A stretch of 64,000 bases of DNA from Gammaproteobacteria bacterium (lineage in GTDB: Bacteria; Pseudomonadota; Gammaproteobacteria; Eutrophobiales; Eutrophobiaceae), in assembly GCA_021773215.1 (NCBI GenBank), contig JAJFKM010000033.1:62001-126000 (forward strand), read 5' to 3'. Under the pieces are notes generated by a model that worked only from the letters and a program-made list of their open reading frames with translations, was not told where the DNA came from and ran no database searches. Every line of letters starts with the position of its first letter. Position 1 is the stretch's first letter. A program made the position numbers and the translations under genes. Positions 18,409 through 27,296 of the stretch are shown one piece after another.

Positions 18409-19161
18409 TTAATTTGAATAAGATTTTGAGAGCGGAGCTTGTTCAGTTAGTCCGCGTAGTATTAATTCAGAGAGGTCTTCTACCATCCAACAGAAAAACT
18501 CATCGCCTTTTTCTTTTGTTGCTACCGAAGGCCTTCCTGTGACGCCATTTTTACTGGTACGATTGACTGGATGTGAAAACACCAGTCCATCAGTACGGTC
18601 AGGATCATCAGCAATATCAAAAGCATACGTATTAACCATTTCCGGTGCTATAGATAACATTAATGACGTTTCAGCATCATTTGCATGCCAATCATCGGCA
18701 TCGGCAAAATGAAACTGTCGTACGCGTTCGCTAATCTTTGCGGAATTTAAAACAGTTACCATTAGATCATCATGTCCAGCACGCAACATTTCTAATGCGC
18801 ATCGTAATGGAGCGGCATTTGTCACGTGTGTGTTAACAATAAATAATTTTCTAACGCCACTGTGATATGCCCAATCTCCCATTTCCTTAATTAAATCGAT
18901 GAGTGTTTTCGGTTGAAGTGCGATGGTTCCGGGCCAATGTTGGCTATGACCGATAGAACAACCATAAGGCATAGTCGGCAACATCATGACATTAGTTTTT
19001 TCCGATACGGCCTTACATAACTTATCTGCAAGCACGGTATCCATGCCACAACCCATGTGTGGACCATGCTGTTCCGTTGCGCCTATCGGTAATATAGCGG
19101 CAGGTACGACTTTCATCTTTGCTGTAACATCTGGCCATGGCATTTGTTCTAGCAAGTTCAT
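18409..19161 (-). CDS. Creatininase-family metal-dependent amidohydrolase
   Basis: This 250-residue cytosolic protein belongs to the creatininase/formamide-hydrolase superfamily. The binuclear-metal motif [16 protein letters not shown] supplies Glu30, His32 and Asp41. A further ligand is His112 in IVNTHVTNA, and DAETSLML near residue 162 supplies the last acid. All expected metal ligands therefore look intact. Its start overlaps the ABC ATPase stop (ATGA) and it precedes the GS-like gene, so it is an integral operon member. Family enzymes cleave cyclic or linear amides. A guanidino-amide such as creatinine or a guanidine conjugate is plausible here but unproven. Confidence 0.85.
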   Translation of the reverse strand: MNLLEQMPWPDVTAKMKVVPAAILPIGATEQHGPHMGCGMDTVLADKLCKAVSEKTNVMMLPTMPYGCSIGHSQHWPGTIALQPKTLIDLIKEMGDWAYHSGVRKLFIVNTHVTNAAPLRCALEMLRAGHDDLMVTVLNSAKISERVRQFHFADADDWHANDAETSLMLSIAPEMVNTYAFDIADDPDRTDGLVFSHPVNRTSKNGVTGRPSVATKEKGDEFFCWMVEDLSELILRGLTEQAPLSKSYSN

Positions 19162-20060
19162 GGCTCAACTTCATCTCCAACGCGGGTTAAGCGAATCATA
19201 TTTAGTTTATCGTCCTCATCTTCGTCTGAAGGCGGGTGAATTAACTCGTCAATACGTTTACGGGTTGCTAAAAATTCCGGGGACATAAATTGTTCTGGGT
19301 CACGGGGACGCGGGACAGGCACTTCAATCACTTCCTGCACTTCGCCGGGGTGCGCTTTTAATACTAGAATCCGGTCTGCGAGATAAATTGCTTCATCCAA
19401 ATCATGCGTGATAAACAAAACAGTAATATCAATATTGTGCCAAATCTGTAAAAGATACGACTGCATCCTGCTACGTGTTTGTGCATCAAGCGCGCCGTAA
19501 GGCTCATCCATTAAAAGTATGCGTGGTTTATTTGCAAGCGCGCGCGCAATGGCAACACGCTGTTTCATTCCACCGGAAAGTTGATCCGGATAAGATTCAG
19601 CAAATTTTTCTAAACCGACTAAATCAATCCATTGTAAAGCTTCACCTTCGGCATTTGCTTCACTCATGCCCTGACTACGAAGCCCGAACATGACATTTTT
19701 TTTAACCGTCAACCAGGGAAATAATGTATATCCCTGAAAAACCATACCTCTATCAGGACCCGGTCCTGAAACAGGTTCTCCATCAAGCAACATTTGACCT
19801 GTACTTGCAGATTCCAAACCAGAAAGAATACGGATTAAGGTTGATTTACCACAGCCCGAGGCGCCAATAACACAGACAAATTCTCGACGATGCACTTTAA
19901 AGTTAATATTTTTTAGCGCCGTTATCTCACCTTTTGCGGTGGTGAAATATTTATATAAATCTTTAACTTCAAGAATTACTTCACGCTGTTTAATCTCATC
20001 AAACCGTTCTTTAACCTCATCGGATTGTTCTAGATAACTGGGGAGTTCTATACGTGTCAT
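19158..20060 (-). CDS. ABC transporter ATP-binding protein (NitT/TauT type, guanidine operon)
   Basis: This 300-residue ATPase drives the importer formed with the permease and binding protein upstream. Walker [10 protein letters not shown] lies near residue 62, the Q-loop is in [11 protein letters not shown], the signature is [15 protein letters not shown] near residue 160, Walker B is [13 protein letters not shown], and the switch histidine is in FITHDLDEA. It carries N- and C-terminal extensions of about 25 residues beyond typical TauB/SsuB proteins. The last bases overlap the creatininase start. The first gene in this set has a guanidine riboswitch leader, which points to guanidine or a guanidine derivative as cargo. 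Confidence 0.92.
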   Translation of the reverse strand: MTRIELPSYLEQSDEVKERFDEIKQREVILEVKDLYKYFTTAKGEITALKNINFKVHRREFVCVIGASGCGKSTLIRILSGLESASTGQMLLDGEPVSGPGPDRGMVFQGYTLFPWLTVKKNVMFGLRSQGMSEANAEGEALQWIDLVGLEKFAESYPDQLSGGMKQRVAIARALANKPRILLMDEPYGALDAQTRSRMQSYLLQIWHNIDITVLFITHDLDEAIYLADRILVLKAHPGEVQEVIEVPVPRPRDPEQFMSPEFLATRKRIDELIHPPSDEDEDDKLNMIRLTRVGDEVEP

Positions 20061-20072
20061 AGTGGTTCTCTG

Positions 20073-21038
20073 TTAAGCCTTGTTTGCCGATCGTTCCCAA
20101 GGGAATATACACTTGCCTAGTTTGGCTAAAATTATATCGGACAGTAAACCAATAATGCCGATCATCATGATGGCTGCAAAAACATTATCGAAGTTTTTAT
20201 ATCGCGCCTGTTGTGTAATAAACCAGGTAATTCCAGAACTAGTGCCGATTAACTCAGCTACAATCAAATACGTCCACGCCCAGCCAAGCAGTATCCTTAG
20301 ATCGCGAAACAGATCCGGCAAAATACCGGGAATCACTACTTTGAATAGTAACTGCATCCGCTTAGCACCCAAGGTAAGTGCAGCTTCTAACAATGAAATA
20401 TCCAGTTTCCGTGTTGTATTACTTACTATAAGAACTTGTTGGAAAAATGTTCCTATAAAAATAATAGCTATTTTCGGTCCATCGTAAATACCTAATATGG
20501 CAACTGCAAGTGCACCAAATGCCGGCGCAGGAAGATAACGAAAAAACTCAATAAAGGGTTCATGTATACGTGAAACAGCAGCATAGGTTCCACATAACAC
20601 ACCGATAGGTACACCAACTAATGAAGATAAGATAAAACCCCAAAAGATTATGGTGATACTGTGCCATAAACTTTCATGCAACCATTGTTCACTACGCCGT
20701 TGTGGTTCTGTTGTGAATGAAGTGACAAATGCCTTGGCAACTTCATGTGGCGCAGGTAAATAAATAGGGTTTGCTCGTTTACCAGTAGGTAAAGTTTTTT
20801 CTGCTTCTTCTACTTTCGAACTTTCTTTTTTGAAAACTTCACGGTCGACCAACATATCTACTTTAAAATAAGACACATCACCGGGGTCAATGACGACAAC
20901 CTTCGGATGCCAAAGAAATGGCACATAACTCACCGCACTCCATATTAAAAGTGGCAATAAGAACGAAACAATCGTCAGCACCCTGGTGCGCTTTGTAGAT
21001 AAAGCGACACGCGGCGCAAACCAGGGAGATGAACTCAT
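20073..21038 (-). CDS. ABC transporter permease (NitT/TauT type, guanidine operon)
   Basis: This is a 321-residue inner-membrane permease. A first membrane segment (about 22-42) is followed by an unusually long, charged, probably periplasmic stretch of about 85 residues. The standard BPD_transp_1 core with five to six membrane segments comes next. The EAA loop EAALTLGAKRMQLLFKVVIPG near residue 217 contacts the ATPase. It lies 18 bases after the binding-protein gene and 12 bases before the ATPase gene. Long N-terminal loops of this kind are typical of the transporters filed as urea-carboxylase-region permeases. Confidence 0.92.
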   Translation of the reverse strand: MSSSPWFAPRVALSTKRTRVLTIVSFLLPLLIWSAVSYVPFLWHPKVVVIDPGDVSYFKVDMLVDREVFKKESSKVEEAEKTLPTGKRANPIYLPAPHEVAKAFVTSFTTEPQRRSEQWLHESLWHSITIIFWGFILSSLVGVPIGVLCGTYAAVSRIHEPFIEFFRYLPAPAFGALAVAILGIYDGPKIAIIFIGTFFQQVLIVSNTTRKLDISLLEAALTLGAKRMQLLFKVVIPGILPDLFRDLRILLGWAWTYLIVAELIGTSSGITWFITQQARYKNFDNVFAAIMMIGIIGLLSDIILAKLGKCIFPWERSANKA

Positions 21039-21056
21039 ATGACGAACACCTAGCCT

Positions 21057-22043
21057 TTATTTAGCCATTGTTATTGATGGATCAGTATAGGCATCGATAT
21101 CTTGTGCTTCCTTATAGACCTCGTACTTAAGATTGAAGTCATCCGCTATCTTTGAAGAACCATAGATCGATTTAAAACCTTCACCCTTAGCATAAAAGCC
21201 CTTGGCTTCTTCTAGTGTTAAGATCTTGGTTCCTGCAAGTAAAGGTTTATATTCTTCCGGGGTAACACCTACCCTTGCGGCCATGATTGAAACTGCTTCA
21301 TCCTGAGTAGCAGGATCCAGAATGAAAGCAACGGTCTTGTACCAAACGTCAACTACTTTGGACCAGGCAACTTTATTTGCAGAAAGACTACTAGGCGAGA
21401 CGGCCAACACATCGTAAATCAGACCTGGTTCATCCGCTGATGAATAGATCTTTTTCGAACCCGGTACCGAGGTTAAGGCTTGTCCAGAATTAGGCTGCCA
21501 GGCAACAATAGCACTGACATCACCTGACGCTAATACCTGTGGTGTTTCATTAGTAGGTACATTGACTAATTCTACATCAGCTTCAGTCATGCCATTTTTT
21601 TCTAATGCATTGAGTAATAGTAAATGTCCAACAAAACCTATCTCAACGCCGATCTTTTTACCTTTTAAATCTTTAATGCTTTCGATACCCGGAGCACCAA
21701 CGATCATGTCATTACCATTACTATAATCATTAATAATAATCGCAACGTTACTAGCCCCGGTTGCACCCGTGACTAATGCATCACCGTTTGTCATAGTTAC
21801 AGCATCAAGTTTGCCTGCAGCAAAGGCATCCATCGAAGCAACATAGTCGAACCATTCAAACTCAACTTCTACGCCGGCTTCTTTAAACATTTCTTTTTCA
21901 ATTGCGACTTCCCATGCTACCCAACCCGGCCAGTCACTGTAGCCAACCTTTAGCGGCTCAGCATGAACCGACAATGAAACAGAACTAAAAACCAATGACG
22001 CGACTAATAATAATCTATTACGGATAGTGTTATGAAACTTCAT
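21057..22043 (-). CDS. ABC transporter periplasmic substrate-binding protein (urea-carboxylase-region/guanidine type)
   Basis: This is a 328-residue periplasmic binding protein with a Sec signal peptide (hydrophobic [18 protein letters not shown], cleavage after VHA). The mature start [20 protein letters not shown] is typical of the NitT/TauT-like binding proteins found beside urea/guanidine carboxylase. Further segments are [21 protein letters not shown] and [10 protein letters not shown]-type domain-crossing strands. It is the first gene behind guanidine-I riboswitch copy 1, with AAGGGGAAGG as ribosome-binding site. Predicted cargo is guanidine or a substituted guanidine. Confidence 0.92.
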   Translation of the reverse strand: MKFHNTIRNRLLLVASLVFSSVSLSVHAEPLKVGYSDWPGWVAWEVAIEKEMFKEAGVEVEFEWFDYVASMDAFAAGKLDAVTMTNGDALVTGATGASNVAIIINDYSNGNDMIVGAPGIESIKDLKGKKIGVEIGFVGHLLLLNALEKNGMTEADVELVNVPTNETPQVLASGDVSAIVAWQPNSGQALTSVPGSKKIYSSADEPGLIYDVLAVSPSSLSANKVAWSKVVDVWYKTVAFILDPATQDEAVSIMAARVGVTPEEYKPLLAGTKILTLEEAKGFYAKGEGFKSIYGSSKIADDFNLKYEVYKEAQDIDAYTDPSITMAK

Positions 22044-22117
22044 AAAACCTTCCCCTTATGTGTAGTTGAAAAAATATTTGAAAGAGAGGTACCAATGATC
22101 GGAATCATGGTGACGAC

Positions 22118-22207
22118 CTCCCGGGCTTTTATCCCGCCGTGTAACCTTCGTATGAAGGTCGATTGCTCTCGGACCAGTCACGTTGTCTATAACGCCGGAA
22201 CCCTAGC
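22118..22207 (-). promoter_or_regulatory. Guanidine-I (ykkC) riboswitch, copy 1, leader of the transport operon
   Basis: The minus strand shows the full class I pattern: CTAGGGTTCCGGC, GACTGGTCCGAGAG, a hairpin (GACCTTC/GAAGGT type), TTACACGGCGGGATAAAA and GCCCGGGAGG. It is almost identical to the intra-operonic copy in all conserved blocks and differs in the variable helices. It ends about 75 bases before the binding-protein ATG. A short CCATGAT/ATCATTGG hairpin follows without a clear T-tail, so the mechanism (transcription or translation) is open. A sigma-54 promoter lies about 70 bases upstream. Confidence 0.97.
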
Positions 22208-22277
22208 GATCTATTTGAAAAGCTAGTAACTACCGATTCATGAACATCAATAGCTCTCATTCTTAATATGTTGTAGT

Positions 22278-22292
22278 GCAGTTACTATGCCA
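22278..22292 (-). promoter_or_regulatory. Sigma-54 promoter of the guanidine transport operon
   Basis: On the minus strand TTGGCATAGTAACTGCAC has GG (plus 22290-22291) and GC (plus 22278-22279) exactly ten bases apart. Transcription would start near 22266, about 60 bases before the riboswitch. Confidence 0.86.
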
Positions 22293-22343
22293 AGCAGGAA
22301 ACCCTTTAGATACAAGGGCTTTACAATAGTCATAAAAATACTC

Positions 22344-22391
22344 TGCAACTTGCTGGTGCATTTTTTTTATTTAATGTTCTAAGTCTGTGCA
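22344..22391. promoter_or_regulatory. NtrC-like enhancer site(s) upstream of the guanidine operon
   Basis: TGCAACTTGCTGGTGCA (22344-22360) fits the NtrC pattern with one mismatch in the left arm. It is centred about 62 bases from the -24 element. A half-site TGTGCA ends at 22391, 31 bases further out, echoing the paired sites of the glnK and porin promoters. Confidence 0.72.
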
Positions 22392-22472
22392 ACAAGAAAC
22401 AAAAATTGTGATAAATTAGTTTGAAGATTATTAGTCAGTTTCTTTGTAATTAATTTCAAGGATGAAATATTA

Positions 22473-23984
22473 ATGAGTGTTGCAATCATTTATTCTCGTG
22501 CACAGGACGGTATTCATGCTCCACTAGTCACGGTTGAAGTACACCTCTCGCGTGGTCTGCCCGGTTTTACTATTGTCGGGCTCCCAGAAACAACGGTAAA
22601 AGAAAGTAAAGAACGCGTTCGTAGTGCTATTCTCAATAATCAATTTGATTTCCCACTCAGCAGAATCACAGTCAATCTAGCGCCTGCCGATTTACCAAAG
22701 GAAGGTGGACGTTTTGATCTACCTATCGCACTGGGTATTTTGATCGCCTCGGGACAAATATCCGAAAAAGGAATGGAACAGCATGAGGCTATAGGTGAAT
22801 TGTCTTTAACCGGCGAATTAAGAGCGATAAAAGGCGCCTTACCTGTTTCATTGGCCGTAAGAAAATCTCAGCGAAGTTTAATCTTGCCTATCGACAATGC
22901 AGATGAAGCTGCACTCGTTGATGGGACATCATGTAAACCAGCCGCCCACATACTAGATGTATGCACGCATATCTCTGGAATGAAAATCTTAGAAGAACAT
23001 CAGTCGAAAAAAATCGATTACGTAACGAGATATGACAAAGACCTAAATGAAGTCTATGGGCATGAGCATGCAAAACGAGCATTAGAGATCGCCGCTGCAG
23101 GTGGACACAATCTACTTATGATAGGCCCGCCCGGCTCAGGTAAAACCATGCTGGCGGAACGATTACCCAGTATCATGCCGGCGATGACGGACAAGCAAGC
23201 GCTAGAAAGTGCGGCAATTGCATCAATTAGCAATAACGGTTTCGACACATTAAGTTGGCGCCAACGCATTTTTCGATCACCACATCATTCTGCATCATCA
23301 GTGGCCTTGGTCGGGGGCGGCAGTCATCCCAAACCGGGAGAGATATCACTGGCACATAACGGTGTACTATTTCTCGACGAACTGCCTGAATTTAATCGAC
23401 ATGTATTAGAAGTATTACGAGAACCATTAGAGTCAGGTCGCATAGTCATCTCACGTGCGGCCAATCAAGTTGAGTATCCGGCCAACTTTCAATTAATTGC
23501 TGCGATGAACCCATGTCCCTGCGGTTATCTGGGTGATTCCAGCAGTCGTTGTCGCTGTACTGAAGAACAAATTAATCGATATCAAAATAAAATATCCGGA
23601 CCATTAATAGACAGACTCGATATGGTCATCGAAGTCCATAGTATTCCTGACGCAATCATCAATCAGACAAGAGACATTAATTCTGAAACCAGCGCAACGA
23701 TTAGAGCGCGCGTATGCAATACATTTAAACAACAAATGAAACGAAGCGGTTGTGCAAACTCAGCCCTAAAGACGAATGACATTGAACAGTATTGTGGTTT
23801 AACTGAAAACGATAAGTCATTACTACAAACTGCAACAAGAAAACTGGCACTTTCGGGTCGAGCGATACACCGAATTATAAAAGTCGCCAGGACAATTGCC
23901 GACCTATCGAGCACTGAACAGATACAAACCCAACATCTAACTGAAGCTATGAGTTATAGAAAGAAGACAAACCAATATAACTAA
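22473..23984 (+). CDS. comM: ComM/YifB-family Mg-chelatase-like AAA+ ATPase
   Basis: ComM is a hexameric helicase that extends heteroduplex branch migration during natural transformation. The 503-residue protein has the N-terminal Lon-like S5 fold (GLPGFTIVGLPETTVKES near residue 29), Walker A GPPGSGKTML near residue 219, Walker B GVLFLDELPEF, NPCPCGYLGD with the zinc-type cysteines, and a C-terminal lid domain. AAGGATG sits ahead of the ATG. It diverges from the guanidine operon. In related genomes it follows ubiK, so the island sits between them. apaG and apaH follow on the same strand. Confidence 0.95.
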   Translation: MSVAIIYSRAQDGIHAPLVTVEVHLSRGLPGFTIVGLPETTVKESKERVRSAILNNQFDFPLSRITVNLAPADLPKEGGRFDLPIALGILIASGQISEKGMEQHEAIGELSLTGELRAIKGALPVSLAVRKSQRSLILPIDNADEAALVDGTSCKPAAHILDVCTHISGMKILEEHQSKKIDYVTRYDKDLNEVYGHEHAKRALEIAAAGGHNLLMIGPPGSGKTMLAERLPSIMPAMTDKQALESAAIASISNNGFDTLSWRQRIFRSPHHSASSVALVGGGSHPKPGEISLAHNGVLFLDELPEFNRHVLEVLREPLESGRIVISRAANQVEYPANFQLIAAMNPCPCGYLGDSSSRCRCTEEQINRYQNKISGPLIDRLDMVIEVHSIPDAIINQTRDINSETSATIRARVCNTFKQQMKRSGCANSALKTNDIEQYCGLTENDKSLLQTATRKLALSGRAIHRIIKVARTIADLSSTEQIQTQHLTEAMSYRKKTNQYN

Positions 23985-24046
23985 TTGATATAAATAGTCT
24001 TTTTGTCCGACTTGAACCAATTCCATGAATAAGGTGAAATACGCCT

Positions 24047-24427
24047 ATGGATGAAAAACAGTACGACATCAGCATCAGCGCTGAAACCCAATATGTTAAT
24101 GATCAATCACTCCCTGAACAGGAACGTTATGTGTTTGCTTACACCATCACTATCACCAATAACGGAAGTATGGCAGCGACACTGCTACGCCGACATTGGT
24201 TAATTACCGACGCCAATTGCAAGGTACAGGAAGTTCAGGGAGACGGCGTTATCGGCGAACAACCCTATCTACAGCCTGGTGAATCATTTCAATACACTAG
24301 TGCCGCAGTATTAGAAACCCCAGTCGGTTGCATGCAAGGTAAATATGAGATGGTAGCTGATGACGGCAAAGATTTCGATGCACCAATACCGATTTTCAAT
24401 CTCGCTACGCCCAACACGCTACATTAA
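24047..24427 (+). CDS. apaG: ApaG protein
   Basis: This is a 126-residue protein of the ApaG family, a fibronectin-III-like single domain of uncertain biochemical role. Mutants in enteric bacteria have been linked to Co2+/Mg2+ handling. Conserved segments are YVFAYTITITNNGSMAATLLRRHWLITD near residue 28, VQGDGVIGEQPYLQPGESFQYTS near 65, and the GCMQGKYEMV motif near 103. It precedes apaH by two bases, so they form an operon. The usual upstream partner rsmA is 22.7 kb away. Confidence 0.95.
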   Translation: MDEKQYDISISAETQYVNDQSLPEQERYVFAYTITITNNGSMAATLLRRHWLITDANCKVQEVQGDGVIGEQPYLQPGESFQYTSAAVLETPVGCMQGKYEMVADDGKDFDAPIPIFNLATPNTLH

Positions 24428-24429
24428 TA

Positions 24430-25266
24430 ATGAGCACCTACGCGATAGGTGACCTTCAAGGTTGTTATGCAGAACTACAAGATTTACTTGATAAGATTAA
24501 TTTCGATGAAACAAATGATTGCCTGTGGTTTGTAGGCGATCTTGTTAACCGTGGACCACAATCACTTGAATGTCTTCAGTTCGTAAAATCATTAGACATC
24601 TCAGCAAAGACGGTTCTGGGAAATCATGACTTACACCTACTCGCTGTCGCCAACAAGGTTCGTAAACCACATCGGAAAGATTCTCTCGATGATATTCTGA
24701 CCGCTGATGATGCGGATGAACTACTCAACTGGATAAGAAACCTTCCACTACTTGTAAATGATCCAGATCTAAACTTCACCATGGTGCATGCGGGGTTACC
24801 TCCACAATGGACATTAGAACAAGCCATAGAACTTGCACAAGAAACTGAATCACTATTACGTAGCGAACAGTTTGATGAATTTATACAGCATATGTATGGC
24901 GATGAACCCGATGTATGGACGGAATCATTAGAAGGGAATGATCGTCACCGCTTCATCATTAATTGTCTAACGCGCATGCGCTATTGTTATGCAGATGGCC
25001 AATTGAATCTTAAAGCAAAAAATGCACCGGGCACAGAAGATGAAAAATTAATCCCTTGGTATGCACTCGCCGACAGACAAACAAAGAAAAATAAAATCGT
25101 ATTTGGTCATTGGTCAACAGTTCACCTGGGTAATGAAAATAATTTTTATCAATACAATGTCTATCCGCTAGACACAGGATGCTTATGGGGTGGTGAAATG
25201 ACAGCAATGCGACTGGAAGATGAAAAACAATTTAGTGTGCATTCCATGCAATCGAAAACCTTATAA
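24430..25266 (+). CDS. apaH: Symmetrical bis(5'-nucleosyl)-tetraphosphatase ApaH
   Basis: ApaH hydrolyses diadenosine tetraphosphate to two ADP and also removes NpnN caps from RNA. The 278-residue metallophosphatase has the signature series GDLQGCYAELQDLL, VGDLVNRGPQSLE, LGNHDLHLLAVA, FTMVHAGLPPQW near residue 117, and FGHWST near 222, all of which bind the two metals. It follows apaG by two bases and shares its transcript. The 70-base gap afterwards separates it from a DsbA-family gene. Confidence 0.97.
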   Translation: MSTYAIGDLQGCYAELQDLLDKINFDETNDCLWFVGDLVNRGPQSLECLQFVKSLDISAKTVLGNHDLHLLAVANKVRKPHRKDSLDDILTADDADELLNWIRNLPLLVNDPDLNFTMVHAGLPPQWTLEQAIELAQETESLLRSEQFDEFIQHMYGDEPDVWTESLEGNDRHRFIINCLTRMRYCYADGQLNLKAKNAPGTEDEKLIPWYALADRQTKKNKIVFGHWSTVHLGNENNFYQYNVYPLDTGCLWGGEMTAMRLEDEKQFSVHSMQSKTL

Positions 25267-25348
25267 TACCTGCAATATGAATGATGTTAGATTCGTTCCA
25301 ACTTAACCCTCGATATTTATGAACACAAATAAGTTTAAAGGATAAAAA

Positions 25349-26011
25349 ATGACTACCCTCGCCAACACACCCATCCGTATAGACATCGTATCTGATGTTG
25401 TTTGTCCATGGTGCATTATCGGATTTAAACAACTAGAGAAGGCTCTTCTTGCGACTGAGTTGACGGCTGATATTACTTGGCATCCGTTCGAGCTCAATCC
25501 GCAGATGGCTTATCAAGGTGAAAACTTACGCGAGCATACAGCAGCAAAATATGGAACAACTAGTAATGGAAGCGCAGAAGCTCGTACGCGTATTACAGCG
25601 ATGGGCGAAGAGCTTGGCTTTGAATTTAATTATGCCGATGACATGCGCATGTATAACACTTTCCTGGCTCATCAACTTTTGCATTGGGCAGGGACACAAG
25701 GACTACAACATGAACTAAAAATGGAACTGTTTAGTGCATTTTTTACTCGTCGTCTTCATATCGGTGAGGCGAATGTTTTAGCTTCATCGGCTGGTAATAT
25801 CGGCCTAGATTCAAAAGAAGCATTATTCCTCTTAGAAGATGGCCGCTTCGCAAAAAATATTAGGCTTGAACAAAAATATTGGACTGATCAAGGGATTACC
25901 GGTGTACCCGCCATTATCATAAATCAACGTCATCTTGTGACAGGTGCACAAGGTGTTGAAAACTATATATCAATACTCGAGAAACTTGTAGCAGAGCCTC
26001 TTAAAAATTGA
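25349..26011 (+). CDS. DsbA-family (FrnE-like) oxidoreductase
   Basis: This 220-residue cytosolic thioredoxin-fold protein belongs to the FrnE/2-hydroxychromene-2-carboxylate isomerase branch of the DsbA family. The CPWC motif (Cys19, Cys22) is in the usual place after IDIVSDVV. An alpha-helical insertion and the cis-proline loop TGVPAIIINQ near residue 190 follow, then GAQGVENYISIL. There is no signal peptide, so it acts in the cytoplasm, probably in disulfide or stress handling. AAAGGATAAAA precedes the ATG. Confidence 0.88.
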   Translation: MTTLANTPIRIDIVSDVVCPWCIIGFKQLEKALLATELTADITWHPFELNPQMAYQGENLREHTAAKYGTTSNGSAEARTRITAMGEELGFEFNYADDMRMYNTFLAHQLLHWAGTQGLQHELKMELFSAFFTRRLHIGEANVLASSAGNIGLDSKEALFLLEDGRFAKNIRLEQKYWTDQGITGVPAIIINQRHLVTGAQGVENYISILEKLVAEPLKN

Positions 26012-26074
26012 TATTTCTTAACTTCAATTAATGTCCAATACTGGCCAAAAGTAGCTATCGTTATAAATTTCAAA

Positions 26075-26410
26075 ATGCCCATTAACCTTGAACTAGTCTA
26101 CTCCATAGTAAATCAAATACCTGAAGGCTCTGTTTCCACGTATGGTCAGATCGCTGCATTAATCGGCTTCCCAAGTCATGCACGTCAGGTTGGATATGCG
26201 TTGGCTGCCTTGGAAAATAACAGTCGTGTGCCTTGGCATCGTGTTATTAATGCAAAGGGCAAGATCAGCCCCAGAGGTCTTGATGGCTGCGATGATTATC
26301 AGCGACTGCTTTTAGAAGAAGAAGGTGTTATCTTTGGAAAAAATGACTGCATTTCTTTAAAACAATTTCAATGGCACCCCGATTCGTTAGAGCTGTGTAA
26401 TGACAAATGA
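26075..26410 (+). CDS. Alkyltransferase-like protein (ATL, MGMT family without catalytic cysteine)
   Basis: This is a 111-residue protein with only the DNA-binding methyltransferase domain of MGMT/Ogt. The acceptor motif normally PCHRV reads PWHRVIN, with Trp54 replacing the cysteine, so it cannot transfer the alkyl group. ATL proteins bind O6-alkylguanine and channel it to nucleotide excision repair. The wing and recognition parts PEGSVSTYGQIAALIG and ARQVGYALAAL are intact. Its stop overlaps the next gene by 11 bases. uvrA is in this window, though not adjacent. Confidence 0.92.
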   Translation: MPINLELVYSIVNQIPEGSVSTYGQIAALIGFPSHARQVGYALAALENNSRVPWHRVINAKGKISPRGLDGCDDYQRLLLEEEGVIFGKNDCISLKQFQWHPDSLELCNDK

Positions 26411-26840
26411 ATTAGAAGATATTGTTCGAGCAGAAATAGAAGCGCTACATGAATTCTTTGTTGGCTGGTTTACAGGTGCTCTTGATTTCAGTAGTTTTGA
26501 TGAAGGCTTTATTGCTCGATTTGCTCCTGATTTTTTATTGATACCGCCCGCAGGAATAATCCTTTCATTGGAAGAATTAAGCTCTGGTATCAGAAACACA
26601 TACGATACCAATCCTGATTTTCGTATCGCTATTCGAAACGTTAAGATACAACGTGTTTTAGATAATGAGATTATCGCAACATATGAAGAATGGCAACGTA
26701 ATGCCCTCGCATCTACTCCGCCAGATAATGGCCGGCTTGCTACTGTGATATTTAAAAGCGTGAAACCTTTGCAGTGGCTACATGTGCATGAAACCTGGAT
26801 GCCTGGGTCTATACAAGCTGCAGGCCCATTTGATTTTTAA
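26400..26840 (+). CDS. Hypothetical NTF2-like (SnoaL/DUF4440-type) protein
   Basis: This 146-residue protein overlaps the end of the ATL gene by 11 bases. The sequence fits a cone-shaped NTF2-like fold: an N-terminal helix (about 3-25) with FVGWFTGALDFSSFDEGF, then a strand-rich part with FLLIPPAGIILSLEELSSGIR and ATYEEWQRNAL, ending in WLHVHETWMP. Family members are small enzymes or binding domains. I cannot assign a function. Confidence 0.6.
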   Translation: MTNELEDIVRAEIEALHEFFVGWFTGALDFSSFDEGFIARFAPDFLLIPPAGIILSLEELSSGIRNTYDTNPDFRIAIRNVKIQRVLDNEIIATYEEWQRNALASTPPDNGRLATVIFKSVKPLQWLHVHETWMPGSIQAAGPFDF

Positions 26841-26861
26841 CGATGTCTGATTATTTCGAAG

Positions 26862-27296
26862 ATGACACAAGAAACTAAAATAATAATCTCCGAGCTAATA
26901 GAAAGTAAACTGCTTGTTGAAGAAAATCAGCTGATTATCAAGCGTGATCACCAAGAAGACGAACAAAATATCCCCTTGAGAGACATAAAGCAGATCAGCA
27001 TAGATGGTGACATTAAATATATACGCTGGTTTTTGTTGCTGCTGATCCCGATCAGCATTGCACTTTTTGCATTTAGCGCTAGTGAAATATTACCCACTTT
27101 CTTCGTCTGGGTATTGCTTACAATTAGTGGTGTGATTGGTCTTGTTACATTTGTTGCACCACCTGAACGAGATTTTATTGTGATAAATATGAAACAAGGT
27201 AATGATATTAGGCTACCCATGAACGACAAAAGAGAAGATGAACTAGAATTCATTAGAAAAACTAACGTGCATATTTATAATCTAGACAAGAACTAA
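26862..27296 (+). CDS. Hypothetical membrane protein with two transmembrane segments
   Basis: This 144-residue protein has a charged N-terminal domain (about 1-50, with EENQLIIKRDHQEDEQNIPL), two adjacent hydrophobic segments (about 56-72 and 77-97), and a hydrophilic tail (about 98-144). It resembles small PH-like or DUF membrane proteins, but I do not recognise a family. It ends four bases into the folA end on the opposite strand. It probably belongs to the ATL transcript. Confidence 0.6.
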   Translation: MTQETKIIISELIESKLLVEENQLIIKRDHQEDEQNIPLRDIKQISIDGDIKYIRWFLLLLIPISIALFAFSASEILPTFFVWVLLTISGVIGLVTFVAPPERDFIVINMKQGNDIRLPMNDKREDELEFIRKTNVHIYNLDKN

